Positions 26,077-39,954 of a stretch of DNA of 64,000 nucleotides are shown here, piece after piece. The position numbers and the translations under genes are program-made. Each line of letters opens with the position of its first letter. Position 1 is the first letter of the stretch. This DNA is from Marisa cornuarietis (taxonomy: Eukaryota > Mollusca > Gastropoda > Architaenioglossa > Ampullariidae): NCBI GenBank assembly GCA_004794655.1, contig SMMW01000090.1, forward strand, positions 2,288,246-2,352,245, in the 5' to 3' direction. The notes beneath the pieces were generated by a model. It had not been told where the DNA came from and searched no databases. It worked only from the letters and a program-made list of their open reading frames with translations.

Positions 26077-26823
26077 CTTCCTCTTTTTTTCTGAGAAAAA
26101 AAAAAGAAATGGAGAAAGGAAGCGAGAGAAGCGAGAAACAGAGACAGCCCACCCGACTTTAAATTCGAGTCATTTAGTGAGTCAAGCCACGTGAGTCAGA
26201 TCAATGCAATCGATTTATTTCCCTTCCTGCTCTTCCTCGTGACAAAACCTAAAAGAACTAAAACAAAAAGACGGCAAAAGAAAAAAAAAACATTTAGCTC
26301 AAAAGAAACGAATTGAAGAAACATCTTCACCATTGACATCAACGCCTCAATCTCAGAAATCATTTCTTTTCTTTGTTGAGACGAGTGGTGGAGGCGTTTT
26401 TAGTGCCAGCGCTTTGCAATTGTTACTTAACCACTCATTGACTGGTTGACTAAGTGATCGATTAATAATAACAAGTCTAAACACAAGACCCTCAAGATTT
26501 TTAGCCTTAAAGCAGCGTGTAAATCTTTTATTTCCTTTCACGCAAAGCTCCCTAAAAGAAAATACTCCTTTTATTTATTGGAACCAGCTTTGTTTTAAAA
26601 TCTCCATCTACTCCTCATGTCTTTGATTTAAGTAAAATGGTCTTTGGTCAGCAGCCCACGTTCGTCTTCTACTTTTTGAGACTTTTTTTCTGTGTTATGT
26701 TGGCCAATGTTTGCCAACTACCGGGGTTAGTCTGAAGTGTAGTAGGGTGGAGGAAGGGAGTTTTGCTTTAAACGCTGTTATCTGTTTCCTCACACTTGTC
26801 GTCTGCTTGTGATGCTCAATTAA

Positions 26824-27438
<615 letters not shown>

Positions 27439-29600
27439 TAGAAAAAAAAGAAAAAAGAAAAGAAAATATCTTGTCTAACTTGACTGGTCGCTGGAGCAAA
27501 CTTTTACAATATGAAGAAACGTGTGACGACGAGCAAACAGTACTGTTCGTTGACTCATTGCAGGTGGATTTTTTTTTTTTAAAGTGATGCCCGAATTTCT
27601 GACTCCTAACTCCAACCAGCGTGACTTTTGTGACTTTAAAGAACCAAGAGACTTTTCCCATGTCAGATGGTTTAAATGAAATTTGAAGATTAACCATGAA
27701 TGTTTGATACTCGTAAAGAATGTTTTTTTATTATTGTTTATAATCAAAACCGAAAATAGGGAGCGGAAAGTTAAGGATGTTGGGTTTGATGCTGGTGGGG
27801 AAAATATTAAGCATGAAAAAACTTTTATTTATAAACTTTGTAAGTGCGGCGATCACTCATATACCCTGGAGGTCTTTACCGACATGTTGAGAGTACGTTA
27901 ATAGGGTGGAACACTCTGTTGTATCTGTTCACTTATTCCTGGGGTGCGATTAAACTGAAGCTGACTTGGTCCACTGGAGGCTGAGAAGTTAGTCCCTTTC
28001 TGCCGATGGTACTACTGCGATACAACTGTCTTGATGTAGCTTCTTGTTTAATGGATTTGTGGGAGTGTGACTGACAGAGAAGCCAACATCTCAAAGACAG
28101 AAAATGTTTGGAGGGGAGGGTAAAGGAAGAGAAAGGCTGCAGACGAGGCAAGCTTTTTTATTTTATTTTTCGATCCAATCTTCTGCCAGAGAATGTGAGA
28201 ATAGTCAATGAAGGTAGAAGCTTATCAAAATAACTGTCAGTGCAAGAAGCAGTGAGTGGAAATAACAGTCGGTATAAATTTGCAAATCTCAAGACAGTAG
28301 TATTGCTATTGTACATTAACTTTCATGACAAGATTTCAAAATAATGACTTTAAAAAAAACAGATGTGACATCTTCTTTCGACTTTCACTCCTTTGTTTCC
28401 CGAAGCAAATATAAAAAGTAATAAAATAATTATTATAGCGTATGGAGGAACAGTTGGTGTGGCTAGATTTAGCTTCTAGCTGCTGCGATGTCATCTATGA
28501 AAAGCTGACAAAAAAAAAAAGACGAATGAATCATTGGTTTTCTTTCTTACTTTTTATCGCTGTGTTGTTCCATCTTTCTATTTTTATTTATTCTTCCGTT
28601 CTGCACTTTACTTGACCTTTTAATCATTTCCCCATGATTTTCGTGTGAATACTTATCGGTCGTTTAGAGAAGTCTTAACCGACTCGCCCTCTGTGCCCTT
28701 CCCTCTGCACTCTTTCTCTCTTCTTCTTTCCGGAAAATATATTTTCCAAAACCCTTACGCCTCTAGATAAAAATCACAGAGCACACTTTTCTACAGAAAA
28801 CAGCCCTATACATTAGATGGAACACAAGCACTCCTTCAAAAGCCGAAGAAACCAAGGCTGACGATAAGTTCCTGTGTGGAGTTATTACAAGCCGCGGGCA
28901 GCAGTGTGAAGCGTGTATTTATTTCACTCGACCCTCTTTTTTTGCCAGTACCTAGAGGCTATCGCGGCAGCACTTGCGGCTGCAGCTGGGTGCGTCTCTT
29001 GTGTGTGCTAAATGTTTTCTGTACAGAAATAAATATTTTCCAAATTGAAAGAAGTTCTCTCGTGTTTCGCATGCTGTGGCCTCCCTCAGGCCGCCGCCGC
29101 CGTCTCGTCGCTCAGACGATGTAACACAGCTTGTTGTTGGCGAAGATTTTGCTGGAGTCCCCGGTGTGGGGTGTGATGCTGACCCCCTCGGCCATAAGGC
29201 AGCTTCACGTGAGCCATGATAACAGGGACTGAACAGTTAGCGAGGAAACAGTAAGTCGTGCGAGAATGACACGAGACCTTTGCAGTGTTGTGCAAACTCT
29301 AGCTTTGTTTACAAGACTTTTGCTTTGAAATTCACATTAGGGTTGAGGGTGGGGGGGAGGGGGAGGGGGAGGGGAGATGCAGAGCCGTACATCCAACTCT
29401 GGATCTGATGGACTTTTTGATTGTATGTTAAAAAAAATGTTGCGAGTGAATACGATCGTCTCAACGTCAAGCTGATAACTTCCCTTACGCATGCAGATGC
29501 ACACGTAGGCCCTCGTACACGCACGTACACTAATATATATATAAACACAAACATACACATAGTTCGTTATAGACAAATACAAACCTAAACGCAAACTTAC
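27439..29600. other. NK1 3' UTR and gene-free flank
   Basis: The 3' UTR begins at 27439 but its end is not clear. Candidate AATAAA-like signals occur further down (for example near 28430). The rest is AT-rich unique sequence with a G-rich GGGGGA run at about 29350-29376. No exon is supported. Confidence 0.5.
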
Positions 29601-29626
29601 CCCCCACAAACATATATATATATAAT

Positions 29627-29665
29627 TACACACATACACACACACACAGACGCAAACCCCTTCCG

Positions 29666-29746
<81 letters not shown>

Positions 29747-29889
29747 CCCCGATGAAAACTTTAGAATGTTCTGTATTCGTGTCCAGCTGTCACGTTGTAC
29801 AGTCTGAAAGACAAGAGTGTCTAAAATCAAAAGATACATAGAAACATCATCTAACTCTTTCTCTCGTTCCTCCTCCTCTCTCTCTTTCA

Positions 29890-29945
<56 letters not shown>

Positions 29946-29953
29946 CACACACG
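29627..29953. repeat. Two long CA microsatellites
   Basis: An AC/CT compound run (about 29627-29744, with CT repeats at about 29667-29681) and a second CT/CA run (about 29876-29953), separated by about 130 bp of unique sequence. Confidence 0.95.
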
Positions 29954-29959
29954 CAAACA

Positions 29960-30760
29960 TACATTCGTGCATTCATACATACCTAAATAAGTTTACAATG
30001 TCACATACACGCACAAACAGGAAAAAAATCTCAGCCATGCAAATGTAGAAAATAGTAATACTACATTTAAATAGTGTGACTGCAGATATAAAAGCATGAC
30101 TATTGTCTGGTCTTGGTTTCACAATATGAATTCAGGATGCACGCAATATTCTCGCTTGATCAGTCGTCCTTATTGTGATGCGTGGAACCGCCAGTGAAGT
30201 TAAAGGAGAAGGCAAACGAAATGGTAAGTTGGGCCTCAATGATAGATGCACATTTTCGGGAAGCAAAAGAATCACTTCCTCAAAATCACGTCTTTAAAAA
30301 AATATCCGGGTGGGTACAAGGAGACCGACATGTTTTGTTGCCAAGTGACATCATTCAAACCCCAGATTTTTAACTCCAATGAAGGCCGTCTCCTCAGTTT
30401 CTGACCACAAACAACACCACCTCTCTCTCTCTCTCCTGTTGTCTCTCCTGGCGACTCTAGCACTGAGGGGAAGGAGGTGGAATCTACAGGAAAATCAGCC
30501 CAAGAGTGAGTCCGGTACAAAAAGACAAAAAGGGATTACGATAGGGGACGGGAAAACAGAGTACCTTCAGTGACTATGATTGTAACTCTGACAGGACCAA
30601 ACTGTCCCCAGTCAGCCAAGAAATGGGAAATCTGATCATTAGGCAAAACGCTTAACTTCTTAAAATTTATAATGCGACAGGCTTGTTTGCTAATCTATAC
30701 CAAATCGTTTGATTTCCTGTGCTTAACAGAAAAGTTAGATGAAGAAAACACTGATTTTTC
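29960..30760. other. Gene-free stretch
   Basis: Unique sequence with a CT run near 30420. Nothing recognisable. Confidence 0.5.
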
Positions 30761-30769
30761 AAGTATTTG

Positions 30770-31560
30770 TCCAGATAAGATAAGATAATACTTTAGTTGT
30801 CTCAGAGGGCAATTGGGTGGCAGCTCGATACAAAAACAAAAAAAAAAAAAAGTGAAGTACAGTGCCACAGCTGAAAACCTGCAACAACATGTTGATAGCC
30901 TGCTACGTGGCACCGAAATGGTGTGAGTTGAATACTGTGAAGAAAGTAATCTTTTGCTAGTTGAGAAACATATCACAAAAAGGAGTATACATAATTGTAG
31001 GTGAAGACTTGAATGCTAGGGACGGCGCAGAACGGGAAATGAACACATGGCCAGCAACTGCCCTTTGAATAATGAGGAAGAAGTTCAGACACTTACTTGA
31101 TGTTAAAAAGACAAGTCACAAAATATAAATTAGCAGGGAATGAATTTGGTATTGTCTGGCTTCACCAAGGAGTACAGGGAGGATAAAATGTTTGCATCAA
31201 CTTTAATAAAGGTTGACTCACCTGCTGTTTCTACCAAACCAAACATTCGGAAATGAAACATAGTGAAAAAAAATATCAAGGGTGCTTTTCTTTTAATTAA
31301 TTTGCAGGCTGAGAAATATTAATTAGCTGTAACAACCAGATGAGTACACTGGCTAGACCGAGAACAAGAACATTGGGTCTTATTGTCAGTAAGAGGTGGT
31401 TTGACAACCAGGCCATCCACCCCGGTAATCAAACAGATGTAATGAAAGATGAAGTTCACTTACTATACTCTTGTGAAGCAGACAAAACTATTCGTGAAAA
31501 ATGTTGTTTCCTCCAAAAATCTCGCACAAAGAAAGTAGAGGATAATCTGAAAATAATATG
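30770..31560 (+). pseudogene. Decayed non-LTR retrotransposon fragments
   Basis: 30776-30850 has the form GATAAGATAATACTTTAGTT ... GGGCAATTGGGTGGCAG ... A-rich, like a LINE 3' end. 30988-31065 translates to IIVGEDLNARDGAEREMNTW, which resembles the endonuclease motif (GDxNAR-G) of LINEs, and then hits a stop. 31340-31560 encodes DEVHLLYSCEADKTIREKCC, resembling the C-terminal region of LINE polyproteins (DExHFL-x-C). The frame is broken many times and the pieces are out of order, so this is a fossil or a cluster of fragments. Confidence 0.5.
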
Positions 31561-31599
31561 ATGATCATATTATCTCTAAAGCAAAGTACAGAAGCTAGT

Positions 31600-32265
31600 A
31601 AAAGTAGGCAGAAAATAAATCCAGTGGACACAAATCGAAACTAGCCATGCTATGCTGTGCATTAATTTAGGGTATTATGGACTTGAAAATGTGTAAAACA
31701 CTTAAACAATGATAGTATTGCACGGGATAACCGCTTATATGTCTGCATTGTTAGGAGAAGTAGCGATGTATCTCCGGTTAGAGTATAAATGCATGATGAT
31801 CATACATAAATGTTTGGTGCTTGATGGTCACATGTGTAGTCCAGGATTTGAAAGGAACAATTTATATTGGTTGTTATATTCTGCTTTGCTTTGTTACGAG
31901 TATGCTCGAATCTCCCTCATCTCATAATGACGAAGCAAATGACATTAAAGATATAAAGTGTCGAGTCTCTCCATGGTGTGCACACATGCACAGAAGCTGT
32001 GAGAATGAAAGTGGGGTCAGCGAGGTCACAGCATAAAAGAAACGAAGGATGAAAACACATGGTCTGTCTCTTTCAGTCCGTTCCTGAAATCATGGTGGTA
32101 AAAGGAAACACTCGAATTATCTAAAAATAAAAATGAATATTTTCAAAAAGATAAAAATAGTATTCGTAATTTTTTCTCTCTTTATCGCCTTTTACTTTCC
32201 ACTTTGTTTGGTTTATCTTACAAAAAAAAGACTGATTACTCTTACGACTTGTTCCTATAATGGTC

Positions 32266-32314
<49 letters not shown>

Positions 32315-32870
32315 GTAACACTCCCATCATTTTCACCGTCTTCAGAAGTTAACGCTGAGGCAAACATCGATGAACGGCTTTCGCATGCCCCCTGTGTCAG
32401 TGGCTATCCGCTGTGACACTGTCACAAGGTCTTGGCATGGCAATGGCAGCCCTGAGTGGCGCTGGCACCAGTTCCATCCCCATCCCAAGATCACAGCCAG
32501 AGTCAAGAGCTGGAGTTGGCGGCTCATTACCCTTCCGTCGCCTGGCGTGCACAGCGCAATGGCGCCAGTGGTTTATCATAATAGTAATCATATTCTGTAG
32601 GTTTTATCGCATCTGCACATCAACGGCGTGTTTGTTTTCGGCAAATCAACTCCTTTCTTCTTTGCAGTGTCGGTTACGCTCGGCTCCTGCGCTAGAGGCC
32701 AGAATGAAAGCAGCTTTGTGTGGAGCTGCGGTGACTCCTGTGACAAGACGCTCAGATAACGCTCGTTGCCTCGACGGAAGTGCACAGAGTTCTTACATTT
32801 TTGCCAAAGTGGGTTCGTGTGTCTGTGTTTTTGCTACTCTTTCACTCTCATGACTATCTCTGCGCATGTG

Positions 32871-32903
<33 letters not shown>

Positions 32904-33260
32904 GCGTGTACGCTGGCATGCGAGTATGGAAGTGAGAGAGGGAGGAAGAATAAAGGGTGGGACAGAGCAAGAGAGAGAGCGAGCGAGAGAAGGAGAGTTA
33001 TTCCCCCCCCCCAAAAAAAAATAAATTGCTACAGGGTTAAATGTGGTGGAAAATATCTGTAGCGATACTTATCCAAACCCTGCAGAGACGAAAAGCTGCT
33101 GACAGTAAACTGAGGAAATAAGTGAAAGTAGAACACATCTGAGAGAGGCATAGCTTTTTTTTTCAGTAGACAAGTGAGGATTGTTGCAAGGTTAAATTCT
33201 ACTGCACGCGCTTATAGATATGCACGCGCGGCAACCAGATACAGCCGACAGTTGCAAGTA
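31600..33260. other. Gene-free stretch
   Basis: Contains a pure TCTG tetranucleotide run (about 32263-32314), a GT/GC-rich run (about 32867-32905) and otherwise unique sequence. 32340-32800 is more complex and CG-containing but has no convincing exon. Confidence 0.5.
32263..32314. repeat. TCTG tetranucleotide microsatellite
   Basis: About 13 TCTG units. Confidence 0.95.
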
Positions 33261-33263
33261 ATT

Positions 33264-33265
<2 letters not shown>

Positions 33266-33335
<70 letters not shown>
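33266..33335. repeat. AC microsatellite
   Basis: Pure AC run of about 35 units. Confidence 0.95.
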
Positions 33336-33336
<1 letters not shown>

Positions 33337-33849
33337 CTAGCTTCCACACTCCCGACCTGGCTTAGGGATATGATTTATATCGAAAATGCCGGGATGGTAT
33401 TCCTGAGATCTGGATAACTGGCGTTTAAAAAAATTGTCGCAACAATTACATCAGTGTGAAGCAGCTCAGCATATGACCGCAGCAGACTCGAGAACCTTTC
33501 CTGCTCCATTTCTTCCAGAAATTAAGTCAAGCTGTCAACAAAACTTTTTCTCCATCTAGTCCAGAAATCAGGAAGTCGAGATGTAGACGGGCCCTTATTT
33601 TCCGTACAGTTCAAAAGTGGATAAGTCCGGGCCACGAAAAAAAAAACAAAAAACAAACAGGTAAGAGTGTTTCTGGTGATATGAAAACACGAGGGATTAA
33701 TGACACAAGCTTTGTCTTACCATCCTGTAGCCATCAAATAATATCACACATCAACATGTCTCTGTTTTATGCCAAGTAGACGTTCCTGAAGTAGGTTCAC
33801 AAACATTCAACGTACATTTTATTTTTATTTTTGCGTGCATAGTCAAGCT

Positions 33850-33851
33850 CG

Positions 33852-33926
<75 letters not shown>
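33850..33926. repeat. CT/AC microsatellite
   Basis: Short CT run leading into about 32 AC units. Confidence 0.95.
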
Positions 33927-33929
33927 TCT

Positions 33930-34725
33930 TATTATTTGTAAGCTTATAATGATGCCTTTTCTAAACGAATGAAAACGCCTCACAAAAAAGAAACAAAGCA
34001 GCCTTACCCCTCACAAAAAAATCCCTGAGCCAGCCTCCACCCCTATCCTTTCCCAAATAAACCGACTAATGAAAACGCGTGGCGTGAAAAAATCGTTTTG
34101 ACTGTTGTGTAAATTTTAAGCCTGTATCCACAGGGATGCTGAAATGTATTTTCTCCTCCTCGCTTCATCCCTCCCAACTCCCTCCCGGAGCCTTCCCCAG
34201 CCCCTCCATTGTCGATGAGAGCGGAAGCCGCCATGTAAACACGCTACGCACGAGCTGCCGCCAAAATTTCTCCGCTTCACCTGTGAACAGTGTAGGGGTG
34301 GGGTGGGGTGATTCGGGAGGAGGGTGGGGTGGAGGGCAGCTCTGATTAGCACGTCGCGCTCGAAAGGCAAGAAATTAGGCAAACGTCTGACACAAGGTGA
34401 TGAAACGCCCCCGACACCCGCCATGACAAACGTCTCTAGTCTCCTCCCGCCTGCTGCAGCCTGGGCGCCTCATTGCCTTCTCAGTCTAAGCTCCATCTAG
34501 GTTTTTCCAAACGGTAATTTACTTGGGTTCTTTTTGTTAGAAAACAAATTTGGTGAATAAAGAAGGAAACAATGGAAGAATGAATCGAAGTAAATTAACG
34601 AAAAATTTAGCGAAGCCGAACGGAGTAAGAAAAGAAAATGTAAAAGAAAGGAGACAATACATTGAAGTTATCTGGATTTTTTAAAAATATTATGCATTAA
34701 ATTGTGTAGCTATTCGTCTAGAATA
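33930..34725. other. Gene-free stretch
   Basis: Unique sequence with a GGGGTGG-rich patch at about 34295-34340. No supportable gene. Confidence 0.5.
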
Positions 34726-34728
34726 CAC

Positions 34729-34729
34729 G

Positions 34730-34783
<54 letters not shown>
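34729..34783. repeat. CT/AC microsatellite
   Basis: TCTC run followed by about 17 AC units. Confidence 0.95.
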
Positions 34784-34785
<2 letters not shown>

Positions 34786-35039
34786 AAAGAGACAGCAGAA
34801 GATGTACTACAAGTCTGGCAAAAACAAAATCTGTTTCTTCTCCCCCCGTCCCCCACAACCCCACAATTCTCGGGTAAAAATGAAGTGGGCGGAAAGAGGG
34901 CAGAATGATGATGATGATGCCAAGTCATTTTCTTCAAGTGAGGGTGGTATATGGAAATACCTTTCTTTTTCGTCCGTTCACACCCCCCTTCCTCTTACCA
35001 CACACCCCTCCTCAAGAGCCAGCCGCCTTCTCGGAAGTG

Positions 35040-35320
35040 CGCCACGCTTGGTGCGTGCTGTCAAATGTTTTGATATCGCGAGCCCCATAACATCAAACCA
35101 GCTGATGTATGAAATGAACGCCATTGCCATAGGGGCCCGTGTTTGTTTGGAAAATCATCGCTACAGCCCTTGATATGTGTCTTTGATGGGGATGCGTGCT
35201 TCACTGATGTAGCGAAACGCAACAACTTGCTTCGCGCGGCCGCTGAAGCGTGTTTGTTCAAGAAGATGCTTCCAGCGTGTTTTGCACCTGCTGAAGACAA
35301 AAAGCAGGCCGTGGGGGAGC
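35040..35320. promoter_or_regulatory. Candidate regulatory element
   Basis: A compact block of complex CG-containing sequence between repeats, with no coding frame that fits a family. It resembles conserved non-coding DNA in composition only. Position in the flank of a developmental gene is the second reason for listing it. Confidence 0.2.
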
Positions 35321-35984
35321 CATAAGGAAGAGCGGTGGGTGGGACGATGCTGGCGCAACAGGGAACTTGGCAAGGAACAGGCCTGCGATGGTGGGTAGGT
35401 TCGGGGGGGGGGGGCAGCCGGGGTGAAGGAGAGAAGACGGAAAGTAAGTGGGCAGAAGAATGTCCTAAGCATAGTTTACACTTCACCGCATGGTGTCGCT
35501 GCAGCGCTGCTGGTACTGTTCTCTGGTGTGCTGGAAGCTGTTGCCTCAAGCTGGAAACCTTGTGTTTATCTTTGATTTTGTCCTTTTTCCTTTCCTTATT
35601 TGTTTACGAAGTCTACACGTTCTCCGGGGAACTTTGCCATCACAACTTTTTTTTTAGAAATGGTCAGAGGGGTGAGATATTTCCCTAAAGAATCGCTGCA
35701 GGTATAATACTCCATAGACCGTTGCGTCCAACGTTCTGTAGCCGGTGACGTAGTTCCATAGTCGGTGACCGTGCAAGTATAGTTCTCTATGGCTAGTGGC
35801 GCAGTCAGAATTGTGGCCCAGCTGGGACACTTCCAGTGCAAACGCCATGATGTTACTGGAGTAAGCCTCTCTAACAGATTTTTTTGGGTGGGCAACATTT
35901 CCAGTTTTTTGCTGGTCCTGTCAGAAGACTTCCTTTCACCCACCATTGTCCGCGCCCTGTGCGGCAAGAAATAACATTAAGTGA

Positions 35985-36200
35985 GAAAACTAGCAAACAG
36001 ACATGCAGTATCTCTGTCTGTCGGAATGTTGGGGTATTTCTAAAGTTTACAAACAACAAACAGGGAAACAGACAAACAAACAAGCAAAAGAACATATAAG
36101 ATCTGTGCCTGTCTTAATGTTGCAGTATTTGTGAAGTTTGCACAAGAGTCAAGCAAACAGACAAAGGTGATCTGTGTCTCCCCTAATGTACTGAATATTT
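35985..36200 (+). repeat. Short minisatellite, about 3 units
   Basis: Three diverged units of roughly 70-90 bp occur in tandem. Each has an AGCAAACAGACA-like start, then ATCTGTGTCTGTC, then AATGTTG-GTATTT-TAAAGTTT. The units begin near 35990, 36075 and 36155. Confidence 0.55.
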
Positions 36201-38590
36201 TCTGTCTCCTGGTTACTGTGCAGCTTGTCTGGTGACACCAGCCACCTCCACATCCTCGTTTTCGTTGCTTGTGCCACCAAAGATTTTCTTAAGTCTGTGT
36301 TTGGTTGGATATACTCTAGAACTGGCATCACCTACCATGGACCATTCCCATCTGGTCCACCTCTGATGTTTCTTGCCAAGTGAAAAGAGAGGTCCTCTCT
36401 TACACACGCAAGGACTTCTGCAGCTGAATAAGCAATGGTAAATCATGTTGGTGGCATTATTGTTTCTACTTTGTGACAGACCATGCGGAAAAACGTATTC
36501 TTGTCGCTGTCTATTTTCACTCATGACAACCCTGGCTTACCACACACCAGTGTCTGGGACGAGCTAGTGCCACGACAGCCGTCGCAAATGATGCGGATCA
36601 CAAGGCCAGGAAGGCAACAAGCGTGTAACTTCAGAAGTTGTTCAACAAAATGGCGGAGCGTGTTGTGAGTTGACGGTTTAAGATGATTAATGACTGTGTG
36701 AATGCTCTTCCACTTCGCCGTCTTCATTTCGAGGGTCGTCTGTTGACAAGAACCTTGCATCTTTCTCACCCCCACCCCTCCGCCTCCATTGCTCAAACTG
36801 CTTCGGCATCTGCTTCTAACACCACCATCACAATCACGACCCTCCCCGCTCCCCACGATCGCCATTCCTCTTAAAATTAGTTTGATGTCGATGGAAGATT
36901 AAAAAAAATAATTATGAATGTCTTGATGAATGACATGACTTCTACCCGGTCAAAAACTGTGTTGTATTTACAATGTTCTTCTGAAAGTTTCGCATATTTT
37001 CACAATGACTAGGGTAAACCTAGTACTATATATAATTTGCCTACATCTGTGTTAATAATTTTTAATGTTTGCAAGAAACAAGCCCATAAATACTATTACA
37101 TGTCGTTGAGCCTAAACGTAGCTGAGAGGACTGGAAACATTTGTGAATAAGATTCTTCATAATCATTGTGACATCACGGGGTTTGACCGCTTTCTCTGCA
37201 AGCTGGAGTTTGTGATCTTGCATATTGAGAACATACAGGGATTATTCACTATCACGAACCAGTCCGTGTCATACGTCAGCTTGATATATATATATATATA
37301 TATTCCTGTCTGAAAATAATGGGAAGGATTGTACTACCACAGGAGGGTTAGCAGGGTTAACAAGTACATTCTCCATTCAAAGTGGTCAATACATTCACCA
37401 AGCGCGGAAATGGGAAAATTCGCCTTTGATATATGTACTGCTGCAACCTCTCCATCCCGCCTGCTGTATCCTTGTCTAATCAGGTAAAAACATTTTCGTG
37501 TTATTATCTAGTGATGGATGAATGAGAATAGTCAGTATATGTGACTTAAGTAATGATTAGTTGTATGAAGTTTAAGGCCATAATCGGTCATTCAGGCCTT
37601 GTAATAAATGTTCATTATTAGTTAATAATGGAAAATATTTGTGTTGAAGCAAGGTTCTCGTGAGGGTCGATTTAACTTCATGTCATACAGAAATGTGAAT
37701 TAGAATCGTAACGACCAAGAGTTATGGTTGTTTTCCCGGGTGAGACTGCAAAAGACGCACGTGCGTGTCCCCACGTGCGGAAAGTGGGTTGAGGTGCTCA
37801 CTCCTGCTTTGATTTGACAACCTGTATGGGCCATCGTCAGCTAGTACTGTCACCACCATAAACTCCATCAACATGATCAAAGCTTTTTCAATCAACCGGA
37901 GGCAAGGCAGCTACTGTTGAAATCCCGTCTCTATGCGTGTGATTAGGTGTGTGTGTGTGTGTGTGTGTCCCTACTTTTCTGCTTTCGGGTCTGCCAGTTT
38001 GCGCTTGTGTGTGCGTCCGTCTGTCTGTCCGTCTGTCAGGGAGGCACACATACATGCATAATCGGCTGATGATACTCCCTGGCGCCGTTTCCCTTGCTTA
38101 ACACGGCAGCAAGCCGCGAGTCTGTGGAGCGACAAGCTTCTTAACAGCGAGCGGCCCCCACTTCGCGCCCAGACTGGCGACCCACACTTAACACGACCAG
38201 AAGCACGCGAGCGTGCGCGCGCGCGCACGTAAGAGGTCGCATGGCGGGTGCACGCGCAAGCTGAGTTAGCGCTGGTGTGATGGATTTAGCACCCGTGTTT
38301 AGAGACAAAATAGTGCTTTGTGATAACTCACGCCACCCACCCCATCCCACCCCACCCACCCACGTTCCCCGTCTTTGTGCTTTTCCTCTCTGACTTCTTT
38401 TTCCCTCTTCGTCACCGTCCCTCCCTCCTCCATACCACCCCGAAACCCCCACCCCATCTCCACACCCGCTCTACATCTTGGCCATGGTAGCTATCACCAC
38501 GGTGCCGTTGCGAGGCCTCAACAAAGTTCTGTTCAGGCCACTGTACAAACACTCCTGTGTCAAAGTCTCCAGGGTTTTTTTTTTTTTAGT
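36201..38590. other. Gene-free stretch
   Basis: Contains an AT run (about 37283-37303), a GT run (about 37947-37968) and a C-rich region (38330-38470). No exon is supported on either strand. Confidence 0.5.
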
Positions 38591-38800
38591 TGGAAGAAAA
38601 GCGCTCTAGCGCGCGGAAATTGGTGCGCGTCAAAGTTCATCGCTGATAGTGATCGATGCGAATTTAAAGTTGCTTTCCTTGGCAAATACGATATTAAAGA
38701 GCAGTTAGCGATCAACAGTATCGCGTGTACCTGCCTTGAAACATGCCGACTGCTGATTACACCCTGGCTATCGATAGGCGGCTATTTTAAGAGGGTAGTC
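38590..38800. promoter_or_regulatory. Candidate regulatory element
   Basis: Complex CG-containing block with repeated ATCGAT/GATCGATG-type cores (near 38650 and 38768). No coding domain. Listed on composition and position only. Confidence 0.2.
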
Positions 38801-38930
38801 TTCTGATGTGTTCTTCAGACTTGCAGGCTTTGCCAAACCTCATTTTCCGGTTATAAGTTTTAGAACAACGAAGTAGTTTGTTGACGACACATACGTGACA
38901 GCATCAACGTTTTAACTGCGTTCAAGTTCT

Positions 38931-38933
<3 letters not shown>

Positions 38934-38975
<42 letters not shown>

Positions 38976-39058
38976 ATGCACAACCACACGCTCTCTCTGG
39001 TTCTGTTTCTCTCTTTCTCTCTCTCTCTCTCACAAACACACACACACACACACACACA
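38934..39058. repeat. Compound CA / CT microsatellite
   Basis: CA run (about 38934-38972), unique spacer, CT run (about 39010-39030) and a second CA run (to 39058). Confidence 0.9.
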
Positions 39059-39670
39059 ATTTTTCTCTGGCTCTCTTTTCCTGTTCTGTCGGCCTTTATG
39101 TGCCATGACCCTGCTTACCTTTGTCACTTAGAACTCTGTGACAAGATATATCAACCTGGCGTGTCCCCGCCATTCACACAGGTGAGGCATGCAGGGTGCT
39201 CCTGTCTGTTGTGATGCAGGGTCTCACTCCAGCAACCCTGTTTGAAAGTGAGGCGCACCTTTACGACCCCTGCAGACGATGCAGGCTGGGGGCTAATTAA
39301 TTGGGCAAGTGAACAGAACGTGTGTGTCGAGGTCAACGTAGGCCGGCAGTTGGCTGCGGCTAATGAACGGGAAACCGGTCCACGTACCGCAGCTCTATTC
39401 ACTCGGTCACGTTTGAGCTCTGTTCCGAAAACGTGGGCGGGGACTTCAAAGGTTCTGATGGCCAGGTACCGAAAGTATAGTGTGACTTCCTCCTGACGCG
39501 CCCAGCCAGGACTTTGCTTCGTAATGGGCTGTTTGCTCCGCCACGATGTCGGGTGCTGGAGGCCGGGGACTAGTGATGCACCCGTCTTCAGCAGACACCA
39601 AGGCTCGGCATTTCCTGTGCTGATGGGGCTGTCCTACTGGCATAGACTGCCGCCAAGACACACAGGGCTC

Positions 39671-39709
39671 CATCCATCCATCCATCCATCCATCCATCCA
39701 TCCATCCAT
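39671..39709. repeat. CATC tetranucleotide microsatellite
   Basis: About nine and a half CATC units. Confidence 0.95.
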
Positions 39710-39954
39710 TGAGTGGTAACGCCAGAGGCGCAGTTAGAGGAAACAGTCACGAATGGTATCCTAGATCGCTGTTATCAAAGACGATCATTGAGGAGAGAAG
39801 CGACAAGCAGCTTCCAAGTACAGATCTGTGCATCGCAACATCGGAAAGGGGATGAACTTGACTAATGCCGGACCAAAGAAGAGGAAATGGAACGAGGTGA
39901 CAGCAAATAAAAAATACAAAGCCTACCAACTACCAAACAATCTCACGAAGACAG

